From Bactrocera neohumeralis (lineage: Eukaryota; Arthropoda; Insecta; Diptera; Tephritidae): a stretch of DNA of 64,000 nucleotides. The stretch is from the NCBI RefSeq assembly GCF_024586455.1, contig NC_065921.1, positions 28,269,135 through 28,333,134 of the forward strand, written 5' to 3'. This document shows, piece by piece, positions 46,735 to 59,700 of the stretch (positions within the stretch are counted from its first letter, which is position 1; each line of letters opens with the position of its first letter). The translations under genes were made by a program, and so were the position numbers. A model generated the notes under the pieces. It did no database searches. It was not told where the DNA came from and saw only the letters and a list, made by a program, of their open reading frames with translations.

Positions 46735-47505
46735 CCGATAAATGGAGAGATATACATTTAAATGCTACCATCTTTAATGAGAAAGTTTGTATTCGTTATT
46801 ACATGCACGTTCAAAAACTGTAAAAAAATTTTGAGTAAATGATTGATTTGTTAATTTTCAAAACTTATGATTTTTACTTCATATTGACTAACGTTTCTGC
46901 ATATTAATTTTTTTAATATTTGGTAAATAAAGCTTTATTGTAATTATTTTAGCGTCACAATTCGTAACAATTTGACAGAAAAGGGTTCCGATGATAAAAT
47001 TTGGCAGCAACAAAGTTGTTGAGGAGCTTCATTTGGTGAAATTGACAAATTGATTGTGAAGAAATCAAACAACGCATCAGTTTTAATTTTAATAATCAAT
47101 AATCATAACATAAAATAGCCTTTAAATAATTCCGCTGCAAGTGCTTGGACGTTATAGTTATTTTTCTCGGCAACAACAACCTACCCTCACCTCGCTTTAC
47201 AAAAAGTCTATCAGTAATATAACCGGATAAAAAAGTTATTTTTTCACATATATGTATAGTGACTAAAAAAGAAGAACGTGAATAACAATTTGATATAACG
47301 GTGACGTAGACAAAGCGAAATGGAAATCGGTGAGTAAAAACGCGTATTCCGCTAACAAAACTCATATAATCGATAAACAATTACCGTGCTTCGACCCACC
47401 CTTCACCCCCACCTAACACTGTGTCAACGACAGTATAGTGTCATGATTCCATACCATATTAATTACGGTTATTTTAATAGTCTTTTACCAGCAGCGGAAT
47501 AAGAG
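46735..47505 (+). repeat. Direct duplication, copy 2
   Basis: Second copy of the 45850-46663 segment, with its own insertion (GGTAAATAAAGCTTTATTG near 46.92 kb) and deletions. Copy 1 and copy 2 are separated by about 70 bases. Confidence 0.9.
47320..47329 (+). CDS. ACC: Candidate ACC first coding exon, copy 2
   Basis: The same ATG GAA ATC G plus GTGAGT as at 46473, inside the second duplication copy, with identical flanks. Either copy, or both, could serve as first exon; a misassembled second haplotype is also possible. Confidence 0.35.
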
Positions 47506-49585
47506 AAATAATTTATTTTGTATGTAAAATATGGTGATGTTTATTTAAAATATTCATGTGCGCCGTGTTTACACAATGTTTTGTTATAAAATGACGTTGC
47601 AAATTAAAACAAAAATATATTTTTCACTTACCATAATGTGCCAAAAGCGACCACCGCCCCGTCGCACTACCATCTCCTACATCTATTTGTGTCTTGCACT
47701 TTCCCAATGTTTACAACGTTCGTGTGTTTGTTTTCATGATATTGTCGGTACTCACCGGCTGTAGCCATAAAAACGCGCTAGCCGTTCATTCGCTCTCAAA
47801 AGTCGCGCCACCATTTACGCCGGGAGCACTAATTGACCTTGGTTTCTTATTGGATGTTGAGGCTCGCGCCATTTCTACGTTAACGTAGTTAGTGCTACCA
47901 GATGTAATGCAAAAAATATGTTCTAAATCATGTTACGTTGCGAACAGTGGGTAGTTTTGAAAATGCAGTTTTGAAATTATAAAACAAGTAATAATTGTGA
48001 AAATAACATCATAAATAATTATGCAATTTCATTGGCAGCTGACTTTCTTTCTTTCATGTTTTAAATTATTAATGCCCCGTGTAGCTCTCGTAGTATTTCG
48101 AACTTGCAGCTATAAATAGTACTATACAATTTCCGCAACAAATATTTTATTTATTTAATAACCGATGACTTATATAAATAAACAATATTTTCATTCTGTT
48201 GACATTTGTGGGCAAGTGCATGTATATTCACATATAAATACGTACTCATGCATATAAAGTTCCGATTACAATATTTTTCATTGTTTTAATTGTTTTTTTT
48301 AGTAAATAAAAAACTTTATTAAAATAATGTTTTTTTTTTTACTTAAAATATTCTGTTCTATTTGTAAAGATTTTATAGAAAAACATTTAATGATTACTAC
48401 TAAAGGCAAGTTAGACAAAAAAAAATTATATATTACCTGTTGCAAACCGCAGGAACTTTTGTGCACCAACCATTCTACCAGTTTTTAATCAGTGAGTAGT
48501 TTAAAAAAAAGTGTATTTTATTAATTCCCCATGCAAGTTTGTGTAATGCTCCTGAGTAACATACCTTGGCCGGATATAAATCAGATTCCGTTTCGTTTTG
48601 AGGAGAGTTAACTAAATCGGAAACGATATATCAAAAGATATGTTGAAAAAATCACAATTTCCTGTAATAATTACTAGCGGAAATAAAGAAATATCTAAAA
48701 TAATATTACGGCTATCCAATAATTAATGATTTTTAAAAAGGAGATAAAAAGAGTATATGTATAGAAAGCTTAGCTGAAATCAAAGTGTTGTTTATAAGAG
48801 CAGCTTATTTTTCATAACGAAATTTGGTTTAATTAATTTTTGTAGACTATAACAATATATAAACATATGTATGTACATACATCGCGATTAATCGCATGAT
48901 TGGAAGCTGTTTAAGTTCATGTTTCTATGAATATGGTCGCGTGTAATCAGTATATGAACACATGCCTATGTGTAGTGATCACAACGATTTTAAAAGAATC
49001 ACCTCATCATCGTTTGCCTTTGATTGCGCTAGACGAATGTGTTTTATCTCCACAGCGTCCGACATTGACATTGTTGATGTATCACTATGCTTCTGTTATT
49101 CTCTTATTTTGCATCTTATGCAGCAATAAGAAATAATGTTCAATATATAAATACTAATATTTTGCGGTTCGTTATCAATATTGAAGGCTGGTACAAATGT
49201 TGGATAATTGTATGGGTGCACGTTGCTAACGACTAAAAATTATATAATATTAAATCAAGAAAGTACTATAAGTATGTCTATAAGTTTGTAGTATTTGCTC
49301 TGCCGAGGCAATTTTTATATTGAAATTTAATCTTGGCACGCGTATGTTTTTTTTGTGTCGCTTCTTGTGGAGCCTCGGAAATTTTGTTTGATATGCACAT
49401 ATTCATATATGTATACTTATGTTAGTGCAGAACCGTATAGGTGTATTTACATTCATTTAAATAATTCTAAATGCGTGAAATTCGCACAACTGCGTTTTTT
49501 AATTTTTTTAATTAGCTGGAATGAGTTTGACTTTGACGCAATGGTTCATATCAGACCAATGTGGCATATCGCTGCCCTACAATGT
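47506..49585. other. Presumed ACC intron; GC-richer patch near 47.65-47.9 kb
   Basis: The patch has CG dinucleotides (GACCACCGCCCCGTCGCACT; AACGCGCTAGCCG) unlike its surroundings and could be a promoter. On its minus strand, 47814-47756 reads as a 19-codon candidate first exon with a GTGAGT donor. The rest is A+T-rich without recognised features. Confidence 0.45.
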
Positions 49586-49589
49586 GACT

Positions 49590-49810
49590 GACCCAAAACT
49601 CCTACTTATCCAAAAACGACCAGCATGCAACGAGTCCCCGCATGACTCTAACCTCCTCTTTGCATGCACATTTGACACCCCTCTTCCTATGGTCTGACCC
49701 CGTCGAAACATCACGTTTCCTGGCCTACAGTTGGATGATCTTGACGACAAATTATCTGAACCTTATCACCCTAACGGGGACTAGATAACCGTTACAACAA
49801 CAACGTAACT
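49590..49810 (+). mobile_element. LINE 3'-end fragment with (CAA)n tail
   Basis: The plus strand reads DDLDDKLSEPYHPNGD after a FACTFDTPLPM-like block, resembling the end of a Jockey-like ORF (C..P..LTP..LW..P...A.FL.L...LDD). It ends ACAACAACAACG. The matching inverted copy is at 11628-11840. Confidence 0.6.
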
Positions 49811-49920
49811 GCTTAAATTGGAACAGAGTAGCATATAGCTGTCATTCAAACTCGATTGTCAAATAAATCAAAATAAAGATGTTATACTATACAAAATGCA
49901 CGCATGCAGAGTATTATAAT
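49811..49920 (+). repeat. Dispersed element, 3' scrap (copy I)
   Basis: Contains the GCATATAGCTGTCATTCAAACT block and an AAATCAAAATAAAGATG block of the family. Only about 110 bases are kept. Confidence 0.55.
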
Positions 49921-50679
49921 TTCAGTGTAGTTAAAATTAACGCTTTATCTTCTTACCGCTACCACTGTTCTGATTTCTTTTTTGTTTTTGTTTTGTTTTT
50001 TTGTACCGGCATAAGACATGCAGATAATTTTTAGAGATGTTGTTGAGGTGAGAATCCTTAAACGAATACAAATTTCAGTCCATATCGGTTAAAAAGTTCC
50101 CACGACAGAACCATATACCCACTAAATGCCATTGGTAAACGATTCAGATCTTACAAATATACAGATGTTGTTTGAAAAATAAACTCTTTTTTATGAATAT
50201 AAGTTGAACAACCTTTGAATTATTTGTTGTAGATACTTAAATAAATTTGTGATACTCTCAATGTATGTATGTGTGTTGTTTGTTTATGTGTGGAATGTAG
50301 TAGCTTAGCACTATTCACAAACTCATACTAATCACTAATCAGGTGGCACTTATTGCACAACAAATACATACATAATACATATGTAAATGAAGGAAATTTT
50401 TATTAATGTATTGATTTCAAGTATAATTGTAAAAGGTCTATTTATTTCAAATAAATGTCAAATATTGCAAAGTATTCACATACATATTCATGTGATAAGC
50501 AGCTAGTCGCACGCGTTCTGAATGTTTCCTCCGGAGCAAGCGCAAGCTATTGTATATATAAAGAACTACTGTATATAATTAACTGTGTATGTATGACCGT
50601 GCTCCTTCATAAATATGCACCTGTACATGTGCTTATATCTGTATGCATATGTATATCTCTAAGCGATCGGCAACTAAAC

Positions 50680-51069
50680 AGTGGCTCAGACGGGCGCTTG
50701 GCACAGCACAACGGCACGCACCACAGCTAAGCTTAGCACAGCACATCACAGCGCAGCGCCGCGCCACACTCAAGGCGGCAATCCAATTCAATCCAATTCC
50801 ATTTGCCAGCAGTAGGTCAAGCGTATGTGATAACATTGTTGAATGGTGGATTTCAAGTTTCAGTTACCGCTCGACCGCCGACCACTCAAGAAGTTCACAA
50901 AAATTTTCGTGTGAATGCCGTATAAACAAAACGCATACACACATATATCTATATACAGCCAAGCTAATCGTACTATAAGTGATCGTGTATGGGAAATGTG
51001 CTTTCATTGAGGCATAGTCGGCTTTTAAAAACGCTGCGAGTTTTGCTAAATTGGAAATGTGCGTATTAA
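50680..51069 (+). promoter_or_regulatory. GC-rich promoter/5' UTR-like region in the ACC 5' region
   Basis: A CAGCACA/GCGCAGC-rich stretch (50700-50780) and a TTTCAGTTACC initiator-like site (about 50860) stand out from the A+T-rich background. An ATG at 50989 opens a 26-codon frame starting MGNVLSLRHSR, a MGxxxS pattern that can be N-myristoylated. It may be an alternative ACC promoter, but no exon junction can be proven. Confidence 0.35.
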
Positions 51070-51500
51070 CTGCTATTTGAGTGTTATTTTGGCATGCAAA
51101 TATTATACGTAGATAATAACTGCATATCGTATATAAAGTTGATTCAATAATTCAGTGGAATATTTGCGCCAAATTCAGTGACAACTAAGGTTAAAAGAAG
51201 TAAAAACAATACAAACGCTTGAATGCAAATGCATATTAGTTAAAACACTTGGTGCTATACAAATTGATTGCGAAATATTCGAGGATTATATATTTATGTA
51301 AATACAATATTTTTGTGTTAATAAAGTATGAGTGTTAATTAGAGGATGTTCTAAGAAACCTGCGAATGTACTTATGTATGTATATATGTATGTATATTTT
51401 CAAGACCTGCATTAATATCCGGCCAAGGATTGTTGGCATATGAGCGTTCCAAAAAAATAGATGTGAAAAATTTTGAGCTGTTGGAAATAGTACAATAACA
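51070..51500. other. A+T-rich spacer, nothing recognised
   Basis: Contains TATGTATG tracts near 51.37 kb. No coding block. Confidence 0.5.
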
Positions 51501-51507
51501 ACGTTAA

Positions 51508-52022
51508 GGGGTCAGTAGGGTGATCTTTTTTCTTTTTTTTTTTTTGCATTTTCTGTTTCCTTATACCCTTAGAATTAATGTAGAAACCCCACTTTACTAT
51601 TGGAAGGTTTCGAAAAAGGCCCAAAAATAATAATACCGCTCGACGTTCCGAGCGCTCGGAGTGCACACACACTATCTTTAAACGCATTTTTCTCAAAACA
51701 CTTTTTTAAACTGGCGGACATGATACCGGTCCAACTACTCAACCGATTTGCTTAATTTTTTTTTTTAAGTTCACAAAACACCTGGCTATCGTTCCTAAAC
51801 TTTTTTATAATTTATTGACAATGTTATAACAAAATTTATGCAAAAAAAATAACATGGGGAAAAAATAAAAAAAAAGTTAATTACTTTTATTTATCAACAT
51901 TTTTTCATGATTATTGTAGGGACGATAACCATTCACATACTTTTTAAGAATAGTTGTGTTTCAGATGATCTAAACATGAGAAATCGTGTCCGCCAGTGAA
52001 AAAACGCATCTCATTCACCCTC
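51508..52022. mobile_element. Second, truncated copy of the 694-bp element
   Basis: Starts with AGGGGTCAGTAGGGTGATCT, the same end as at 18022/18715. It continues with an inverted match of GAACGTCGAGCGGC, the AACCGATTTGCTTAA block, and AGAAATCGTGT..CCAGTGAAAAAACGCATCTCATTCACCC, where similarity stops. The far terminal repeat is missing. Confidence 0.88.
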
Positions 52023-52136
52023 TTCAAAAATAGTCATTTTGAGTAAATGCATGCATGTTGTGCCAAGGCCTTCAGAATGAGATAATTGAAAGAATTCATT
52101 ATATTCCATAAAAAGTTGCTAAAGATTAAATTTGCT

Positions 52137-52560
52137 TTTTATACCCTGAACAGGTTATATTAAGTTTGCCACTAAATTTCTAACTCCCTACAAAGTATAT
52201 CTAGAATATAAATGATCTGCTTGGCGAGCTGTATGTCGATTTAGCCATTTCCGTCTGGTTTTGAAATATCGATTTGAAATTTTGCACACGTTCATTTCTC
52301 TCCAAGAAGCTGCTCAAACTAATCGAGCAAAATTAAGTCCTACTATGGAAAATTTCACGAAATTTGACACAGATTACTGTCCACGATAACGCTATAATCT
52401 CCGGACAAGTTGATCAGTTTGATCCGCTATAGCATATAGCTGACATTAAATTGATAAAAATTAAAATAAAGATACTTAATCTTTTTTCTTAAAAAAAAAT
52501 GCACTTAAGAAGGGTATTGTGATTAGCCAAAGTTAGTTAGTTTTTTTTTTCTTGTTTACT
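52137..52560 (+). repeat. Dispersed element, copy F
   Basis: Begins TACCCTGAACAGGTTATATT (first palindrome with one change), has the GTCGATTTAGCCAT and CATATAGCTGACATT blocks, and ends AAGAAGGGTATTGTGATTAG..TTTTTTTTTTCTTG. It holds a single internal unit rather than an array. Confidence 0.8.
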
Positions 52561-55140
52561 TTTAAAATATATTTGTATTCTTGATTTTACATTAAAGATC
52601 GATTTTAATACAGAAGTGGTTAAACAAAATATAATATTTGCGATTAAAATTATTTTTAAACCCAATTTTTTTTTTTATATTATTTTTAAACTAAAACTTA
52701 TTTTGTAAAAATATTGTTTTTAATCCAAAACTCGTTTTATAACATAAAAACACAATAAATATGCATTGCATTTGCGTATACATACTCACATGTGTTTGTA
52801 TACACGTTTTTATTACACGTGTGTGCTTATTTGTATGCAGATCACAGTTCAGATTTGTATGTTGCAGAAAAAATTCTCACTGTCTCATTGTTGTTGTACA
52901 ATTAATTTTATTTCTACGTATGCATATAAACCATCGCAAAAGCCATATTATATATTTCCGATTATATTTCCTGCATCTAGTATAAGTATGAATATATGAA
53001 TATATATACATACATATTGCACCATAAATATTTCTTATTTATTTATGTTTTTTGTTTAAATATATCGTGTGAGAAATGTTCTAATTATTTTTGTTTTTGA
53101 ATTTTTTTTACAAACCAGACAACTCGGTGCAACCCGGCCAATAAGCATAAAAAGTGTTTCTCTTATTTTACTGTTATTTTTAAGTATTATTATAAGATAG
53201 TAATAATTTTCCACGAGTAAAATTATGTACATATGTATGTGTTTATATACATATTTATACTCGAATGCACTTGTCTGTTTATATACACTGGTGTATCGTA
53301 TGATCGTTTTATAATACTGTTTGTATTGTACTATATATGTATGTATGTATATTCATACAGAGATATATATACAAACATACATATGTACATACACAAATGA
53401 ATATTTACATACGTCTATATATTTATATTTCCATGTGCGTATATACATATATATATATGTATATAGTAGCATATATTCCGTGCAGTAGCTACGCAATCGA
53501 TTACTTTTCCAAATCACTCATACGCCCGGCCTAACCATTTTACGTCAATTCTGTGTGACGTTTGGAAATAATTTACTTTTCTAAATTGCTGTTTTAAATA
53601 ATTACAATTCTAATAAATTCTAAATTATTCGATTTTGTGGATTGCATTTTTTATATAATTATTTTACTGGCGCTTGAACAACAATAACATTTAGGGTTTT
53701 CACAAGTCTCATAAAGTTATAACGATTCGAAAACATAGCATTGAGAATTGTAAATATGTAAACTCATTTTTGTATGAAATCCAACAACAATTTTTTTAAA
53801 CAAGTGTAAAAATTTATAATTTTACGATTTTACGATGCTTTATGACGGGTTGTGAGTACCCCAATTGTTATTTTTCGTTGAAATGCTTACAATAAATTTA
53901 TATGCGCTATTGCAATTCAATTAATTAAAAACAAAAAGTGTTTTTATAAAATACAGTAAAGGCAGTGATAACAAGCGAATTGAGGATTCACTGCTAATTT
54001 GTAGCCACTAGGTTTTTTAACACCATCGGCTTATCACTAAAAATTTGAAGGGTATGCCAATGTTAATTTTAAATGGAAAAAATGCAGATTTGATTTGTGA
54101 TAAGCATTCGATTTCGTACAATATGAATGGCAAACTAAAATAGATTTATTTTTATGACCATATATGTACATGCATACTTACATACATATTTACGTGCATA
54201 TGTATTATACATACATTTGTATTATGAAGAGCACAGATTTTAAATGCAATTATTGATGTTTTCCTTATCAGAAGCTGGTAGTTTTACTGGTTTAAAGTGG
54301 CTAAGCAATTAAGATTTCGTTTTAATCGTTTTTGATTTTGCCTAGCTTTATCAAAACACATAATAAACATATTGCACGTTTTCTACCATTTCACAAAATT
54401 CAATTTAATTTTTAAAATAATTTCAATCTTTGCGACAGACAAAACTGCTTTCTAATTTTACATAAATATTTTTGCATTAATAAGGAAATTTAATTTTCGT
54501 ATCATCAACTAAGTTAACAATAATTAAATGAGTTGACTGACACTCATTCCAAATAAAAAAGCAAAAACAAACATTTTTACCTACATTTACTTATACAATT
54601 TTATTTATAAGCGTTAAGCAAGCGTTCATTAGCTTAAATTGCCGCAATCTTCCTTTATTTTTAAATAATATGAAAAATTGCATACAAAATGATGTAGACA
54701 TTGACCTAGCCGGCAGTCAAAAAACGAAAATTATGTATTTGTACGCATATATATGTACATACAAATGTATATAAAAAATGTATATAGTATGTGTGCATGA
54801 CATCTCTTGCGGTCATTATGACTTTTGGACACCGCAATGCCTTCAACTCGGTTCATATACCATATGTACAAACATACATACATACATAGGTATGTACATA
54901 TGTATGTATGTGTGCGAGTGTCTTTCTTTTCGCTTAACTACTTGTCTGTCCGTTTTTTCGCTTGAATTCATTATCATATATTCAACATTTCGCTTTTCTT
55001 AATGTTGTCAACTTCTTTTTTCCAAATTTATGTGTTTGCATTTTATAGGTGTTTACATTAGAGATGTCTAATTTTTTAACTTTTTTGTTTTACTTGATTT
55101 ATTTTTATTGAATATTCAACAAATCTATAAAATTCTCACA
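52561..55140. other. A+T-rich presumed ACC intron, microsatellites only
   Basis: Includes a dense ATGTATGTA/ATACATAT stretch at about 53320-53470 and others near 54.17 and 54.86 kb. Small open frames inside these are artefacts of the repeats. Confidence 0.55.
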
Positions 55141-55149
55141 AAATTAAAT

Positions 55150-55700
55150 GTCTCAAATATTTGAACATTATAATGATCAACGTCACGTACTGGGTCGATT
55201 TAGCATATCCATTTTTCTGTCTGACCGTCCATCTACACGATACCCAAGAAGCTACTAATTCGTCGGAACCGTCAATATCAGACCACTATGGCTGCTATAT
55301 GGACTGAACAATAAAAATCAAGTTTTGTATGGAAAACCTTTTTGAGAAGATATCTCCGCGAAATGGCATAAATTATTGTTCTAGGTAACGTTACAATCTC
55401 CGAAGCAATTCTTCAGATCGGACCACTATGGCATATTGCGGTCATATAAACCGACCAATGAAAGTCAAGATAAAGATACATATGTATATGTATGTACATA
55501 AGAAATAGTTTTCCTTTTTAAATAACATTATTTCGACTTGAAGGCTGTTTAACAAAAAATTGATATAAACAGCTTGAACAGAAAAAACTAACAAAACGTT
55601 TTCCGCTTGTTGCAAATCTTTGGCCGTTGCTATCAGCAATGCACCTGTGAAGAGTATACAATATCTTCGGTGCAGTCGAAGTTAATGTTTTTTCCTGTTT
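55150..55700 (+). repeat. Dispersed element, copy G
   Basis: Has the TGGGTCGATTTAGCATATCC block, a CAATCTCCGAAGCAATTCTTCAG-type block, an internal insertion, and the end CTTCGGTGCAGTCGAAG..GTTTTTTCCTG. Confidence 0.75.
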
Positions 55701-56239
55701 TAGTTTTGTTTTGCTTCCGCACTGTAAACCTTTTCTCTTTCGCTTCATTTAAAATATATTTTCCTACTATTTTGCTTGGCTCTAAGCAACGTTAGCCGAA
55801 AAAAGTGTAATTAAAAAGAGATTTTGTTTGATATGACTTTCACATGCATATATTTATACATAGGAATATATGTGCATATACATATATGTACATATTTCCT
55901 ACCTTAACATGTGTTATGCATTTTATACACGCCAACATTTGCCCTTTGCTGTAATTTGAATTATTCATTGTCGCTTTTAGCTTTTTTTCATTATTATTTG
56001 CCCATTAAATCGCATTTCCTACGCACACAAATAAGAACAAGAAAACATTGTACGCAACGCCAATAAATAAATATTTAATATTTATTAAAGACAAAAAAAA
56101 ACGGTCTAATACAGCCATACTTCACCTTCCTCCTCTGATTCTAGCTACGAACGCTTAAAACCTGAATGCACATGCACTTAATAAAGTATGCACATACATA
56201 CATATGTACATTCGCATTTTGTATAGTGCTCTAAGCAAT

Positions 56240-56550
56240 TGAGGCTCCAAACGCTGTTCTGCCGCATGCACCAGCTCAACGCCTCGCTCGCCTTTATTTA
56301 CCGCAATTCGTCACACAGCATCCACCGAACGCTTCAATGCTCATGTCAGTCTAACGTTATTAACACAACAAAAACAAATTAATATAAGTAAACTAGAAGT
56401 AAACATATTCTACTAACAACAACAACTGCGAACGTAACGTGCGTAAACGTAAACGAAAGCGAAAATAGAAAAATAAAATAAAATTTCAATAGACGATATA
56501 CAGGCTCACACACATCTTGCTGTGGCAACATACCCAAATATTCACCTTAA
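56240..56550 (+). promoter_or_regulatory. Promoter/5' UTR-like region before the hydrophobic exon
   Basis: A mixed-composition stretch (CTGTTCTGCCGCATGCACC, ACGCCTCGCTCGCC, CACACAGCATCCACCG) followed by AACAACAACAACTGCG and an A-rich leader, like an insect 5' UTR. It precedes the ATG at 56554. No TATA box was seen. Confidence 0.35.
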
Positions 56551-56553
56551 TCG

Positions 56554-56686
56554 ATGCTCATCATCATCATAATACTGACAACATTATGTCTCGCCATAAC
56601 AATCGTATTGTCAGCGATTTCGCGCTCGGACAACGCTAATCGTAGCAATCAAGTCGTCGTATATGGCGAGCAGCTTAGCATAAAAA
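56554..56686 (+). CDS. ACC: Candidate alternative ACC first exon with hydrophobic N-terminus
   Basis: ATG at 56554 opens 58 codons beginning MLIIIILTTLCLAITIVLSA, a strong membrane-anchor or signal-like helix, then SRSDNANRSNQ. A GT after 56686 (AAAAA/GTACTT, weak) would leave one base, in phase with the acceptor at 56797 after an intron of 110 bases. Unspliced, the frame stops at TGA 56731-56733. Mammalian ACC2 also has a hydrophobic N-terminus that places it at mitochondria, so the idea is plausible, but the donor is poor and this may be a separate small secreted peptide or chance. Confidence 0.35.
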
Positions 56687-56796
56687 GTACTTATGTTAAA
56701 GCAAATATTATATTATATAAACACATTATGTGAACGTCGGGGCAAGTACAATTGAAATAATTTTAATTTCATCTTTTTTCTGCTCTCACTTTACAG

Positions 56797-59700
56797 ATAA
56801 CAAAACATCGGGTGAGCCGCTAAAGGAACCGTCATCAAACAGCAGCAGCAACAACCACAGTGATTGTGTGAACCGCATTAAGAAAGTACAATTTTCGAAT
56901 GAGAATATCACAATAGAGAATAATCATAACGACTTTGCTGACAGCGGTCAACTAAACCACAAGCATTGTAATAACCTTGAATTGAGTAGTAACAATAGTG
57001 AAAGTAGCAATATCGAAATCAGCATGAGCAACGATACATCTACGGAGCGTCCCAGCTTTCTGGTAAGCTTATTCATTTGAGAAGCTAAATATTTTTTTAA
57101 GTTTTTACCCTTAAGTAACCCTTAAGCTTCGTAGACAGCATAAATTCTTTAAAGACTTCGCCTCGTTGATGTGTGACAGGACTTTGAAATGACGTTGGAA
57201 ACAAGATAGCGGGCTATAACCATATTAACGGAGTACTAATCCAACTTTGAAGGACCGTAATCTTTATGCACTTGGTTAAAGTTCTATGCTACACATGTTA
57301 GTTGAATGGGCACATCCAAAAGACAGTAGATACTACAGAGCATTAGAAGGTCAAAGAATACTGAAAAATTTCAGATTGACAGCGCTTGGGTGGATTAATA
57401 TTTGGCTCCGTTCCGGTTGCGTTGAACTGACTCTCGTAGGAACTGTTAACAGAGAGTGTCGAGAATTATATATGAAATATTCTGTTTAGTAGTTCAGCAC
57501 TTACAAAATTAATGTTTTGGACTTTTTATTTGACGCCGTCAATTTTTTGCTGATTCTGAGCTGAGAGCTTTCATCCGATAATTTTGAGCTATGGATCCTA
57601 CGGATGTTATGAATCTCTTTGTTTACTTGAAGCTCAACTCATTTATCTCCGTATAATAGACATAACATAATTTTGATCCTTTGTCGCATTTAAAAACGAA
57701 ATCTTCTGCTTAAGTTTTCGATATTTGTCACTTTCCACAACGGTAGTCGGGTCTACATAACCTAAATTGAATCGTATTTACATCCAGGCACGTTCTATCT
57801 TCTCAATAGCGTAACCGCTTATGATGTTACAACAACAACAAAATATATTTTAGTCGATTACCATTGTAGTCATATGAACGATTACAAAATAGTTTGTATA
57901 AGCTTCGCAAAAATTTTCTCCACAACAGTTAAGTCTACAAAACCGAGTACGAATGCAATTCAGATTAATATGATTCTGTACCTTCACTTTTGAATCACAC
58001 TGTCTACGAATACGCTTAAATATGCTTTTACTTTATGCGTAAAGAACTTTAAATTATGCTTAATTAAACATCAGTACTTGGGAACATATTAATTTGGACA
58101 CAATGCAAATGCATACGACTCACTTACATCTGTATATGTAAGTATTGTACTGTTGCTGTAAGCGACAGTGCGTATAAGGAACGAAGTTCAATCGCAACGA
58201 TAATGACTTGTGAATACACTAACCTAGGTACACTTAGGAAACGTTGCTGTAACAAAAAAAAGAACAAAGTACACTTTTTAAAGTATGTCTATATGTATGT
58301 ATCTACTCGTTTTTTACTGTCTTCTTTCATTACATTCAAATGTAATATAAATTCTACAAATTTGGACGACTTTATACGAGTATTGAAGGTTATGTAGAAA
58401 TAATTTCTTCTCGCAGTCTTGTATATTTATTTTCCGATTAGGTCCCCCCTCCGTTTTTCTTTAAAATTTATACAGGGATATATGATAAAAGACAATTTCA
58501 CATGTATATTTTTTGACTCTGTGTAAATTTTGTTAATTTTACTTATCATATTTACTCACAAGCTTAATTCTTATTTTAGGTTGGAGACGAAGTCGCAGCC
58601 AATGGACTTGATGAAGTCAGCGAAGCTAGCGATGAATTCCCACAAAAAATGCAAAATGAAACTCGTCCACAAATTGATTTGATGGAACGTCGCAAACGTT
58701 TGAGGTACACATAAATGAGAATATGCCTCTATATGTATATTTTTTGTTTAATAGCATTTTTTATTTTTGAGTTGTGATATTCACAATCCTACCTTTTGTA
58801 ACACTTGAGAGCCGAACTCGAATCAGTTGAAACCAAATATTTCCAAATCAAAATATTTCATTTTAAATAATAAGTTGCAAGGCAGGCGTTAGTTATAAAG
58901 GTGACCCATTTCGAGGTTTCTTCCTACTTTTTTTTTTTAAGAAAAGCACAGAAACTTCAAATTTAATATATTCGAAGGAATATTCTTTGGCTTTTTTTAC
59001 GATTACCTCTTTCACGCTACACGCTATGTCTCAGATTTTCCATCCGTTAAGTCAAATTTTTGATGACTCTTTCGAGCATTTCGACTGTAATTGACGAATG
59101 ACACGCCTGATGTTTTGCTCCAAGGTCCAAGGTGCCTCCAAGGGAAGTGGCGCCATCTTGTTGAATCCAAATGTCGCTGAGATCACTAGCTTTTCCACTA
59201 AGTTTGCTGAGTCTATTTAACCATATCCGCCTATCTGACCATATACTAGTCCCTCAATTTTTGAAATATCGTTCTGAAGCTGCTCGAATATTGGAACAGT
59301 CAATATCAAGCCACTATAGTATATAGCTGCCGTATAAAGTAATCGATTAAACTTTAGTTCTTGTATGGATAACTTTTTTATTTGCGAGATATCTCCACCA
59401 AATTTGGTATAGACATTCTTACAATATCCGCACATTCAATGATTCAGTTCGGACCACTGTATCATTTCGCTGTCACACAAACTGATCAATCAAAATCATG
59501 ATAAATATCTTTTTATACATTTTTAGTGCATAACAAATGCATCTGTGTAGGGTATTCGGTGCAGCCGAAGTTAACGTTTCTTTTTGTTTTCATTTCTAAT
59601 ATTGGTCACAAATATGTTCGCACATTTATAAAAGTAATACTAATAGTAAGTAAGAGATACTATATAATCTCCAAATGATGCTCTCTTTAACAATAATTGA

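Noticed and set aside
53337..53534. 65-codon frame rich in Tyr, Ile and Met
   Set aside because: It is a translation of ATGTATAC-type microsatellite; no real coding signal.
57286..57489. 67-codon frame in the ACC intron
   Set aside because: No splice context, no family resemblance and no support from neighbours; length is within chance.
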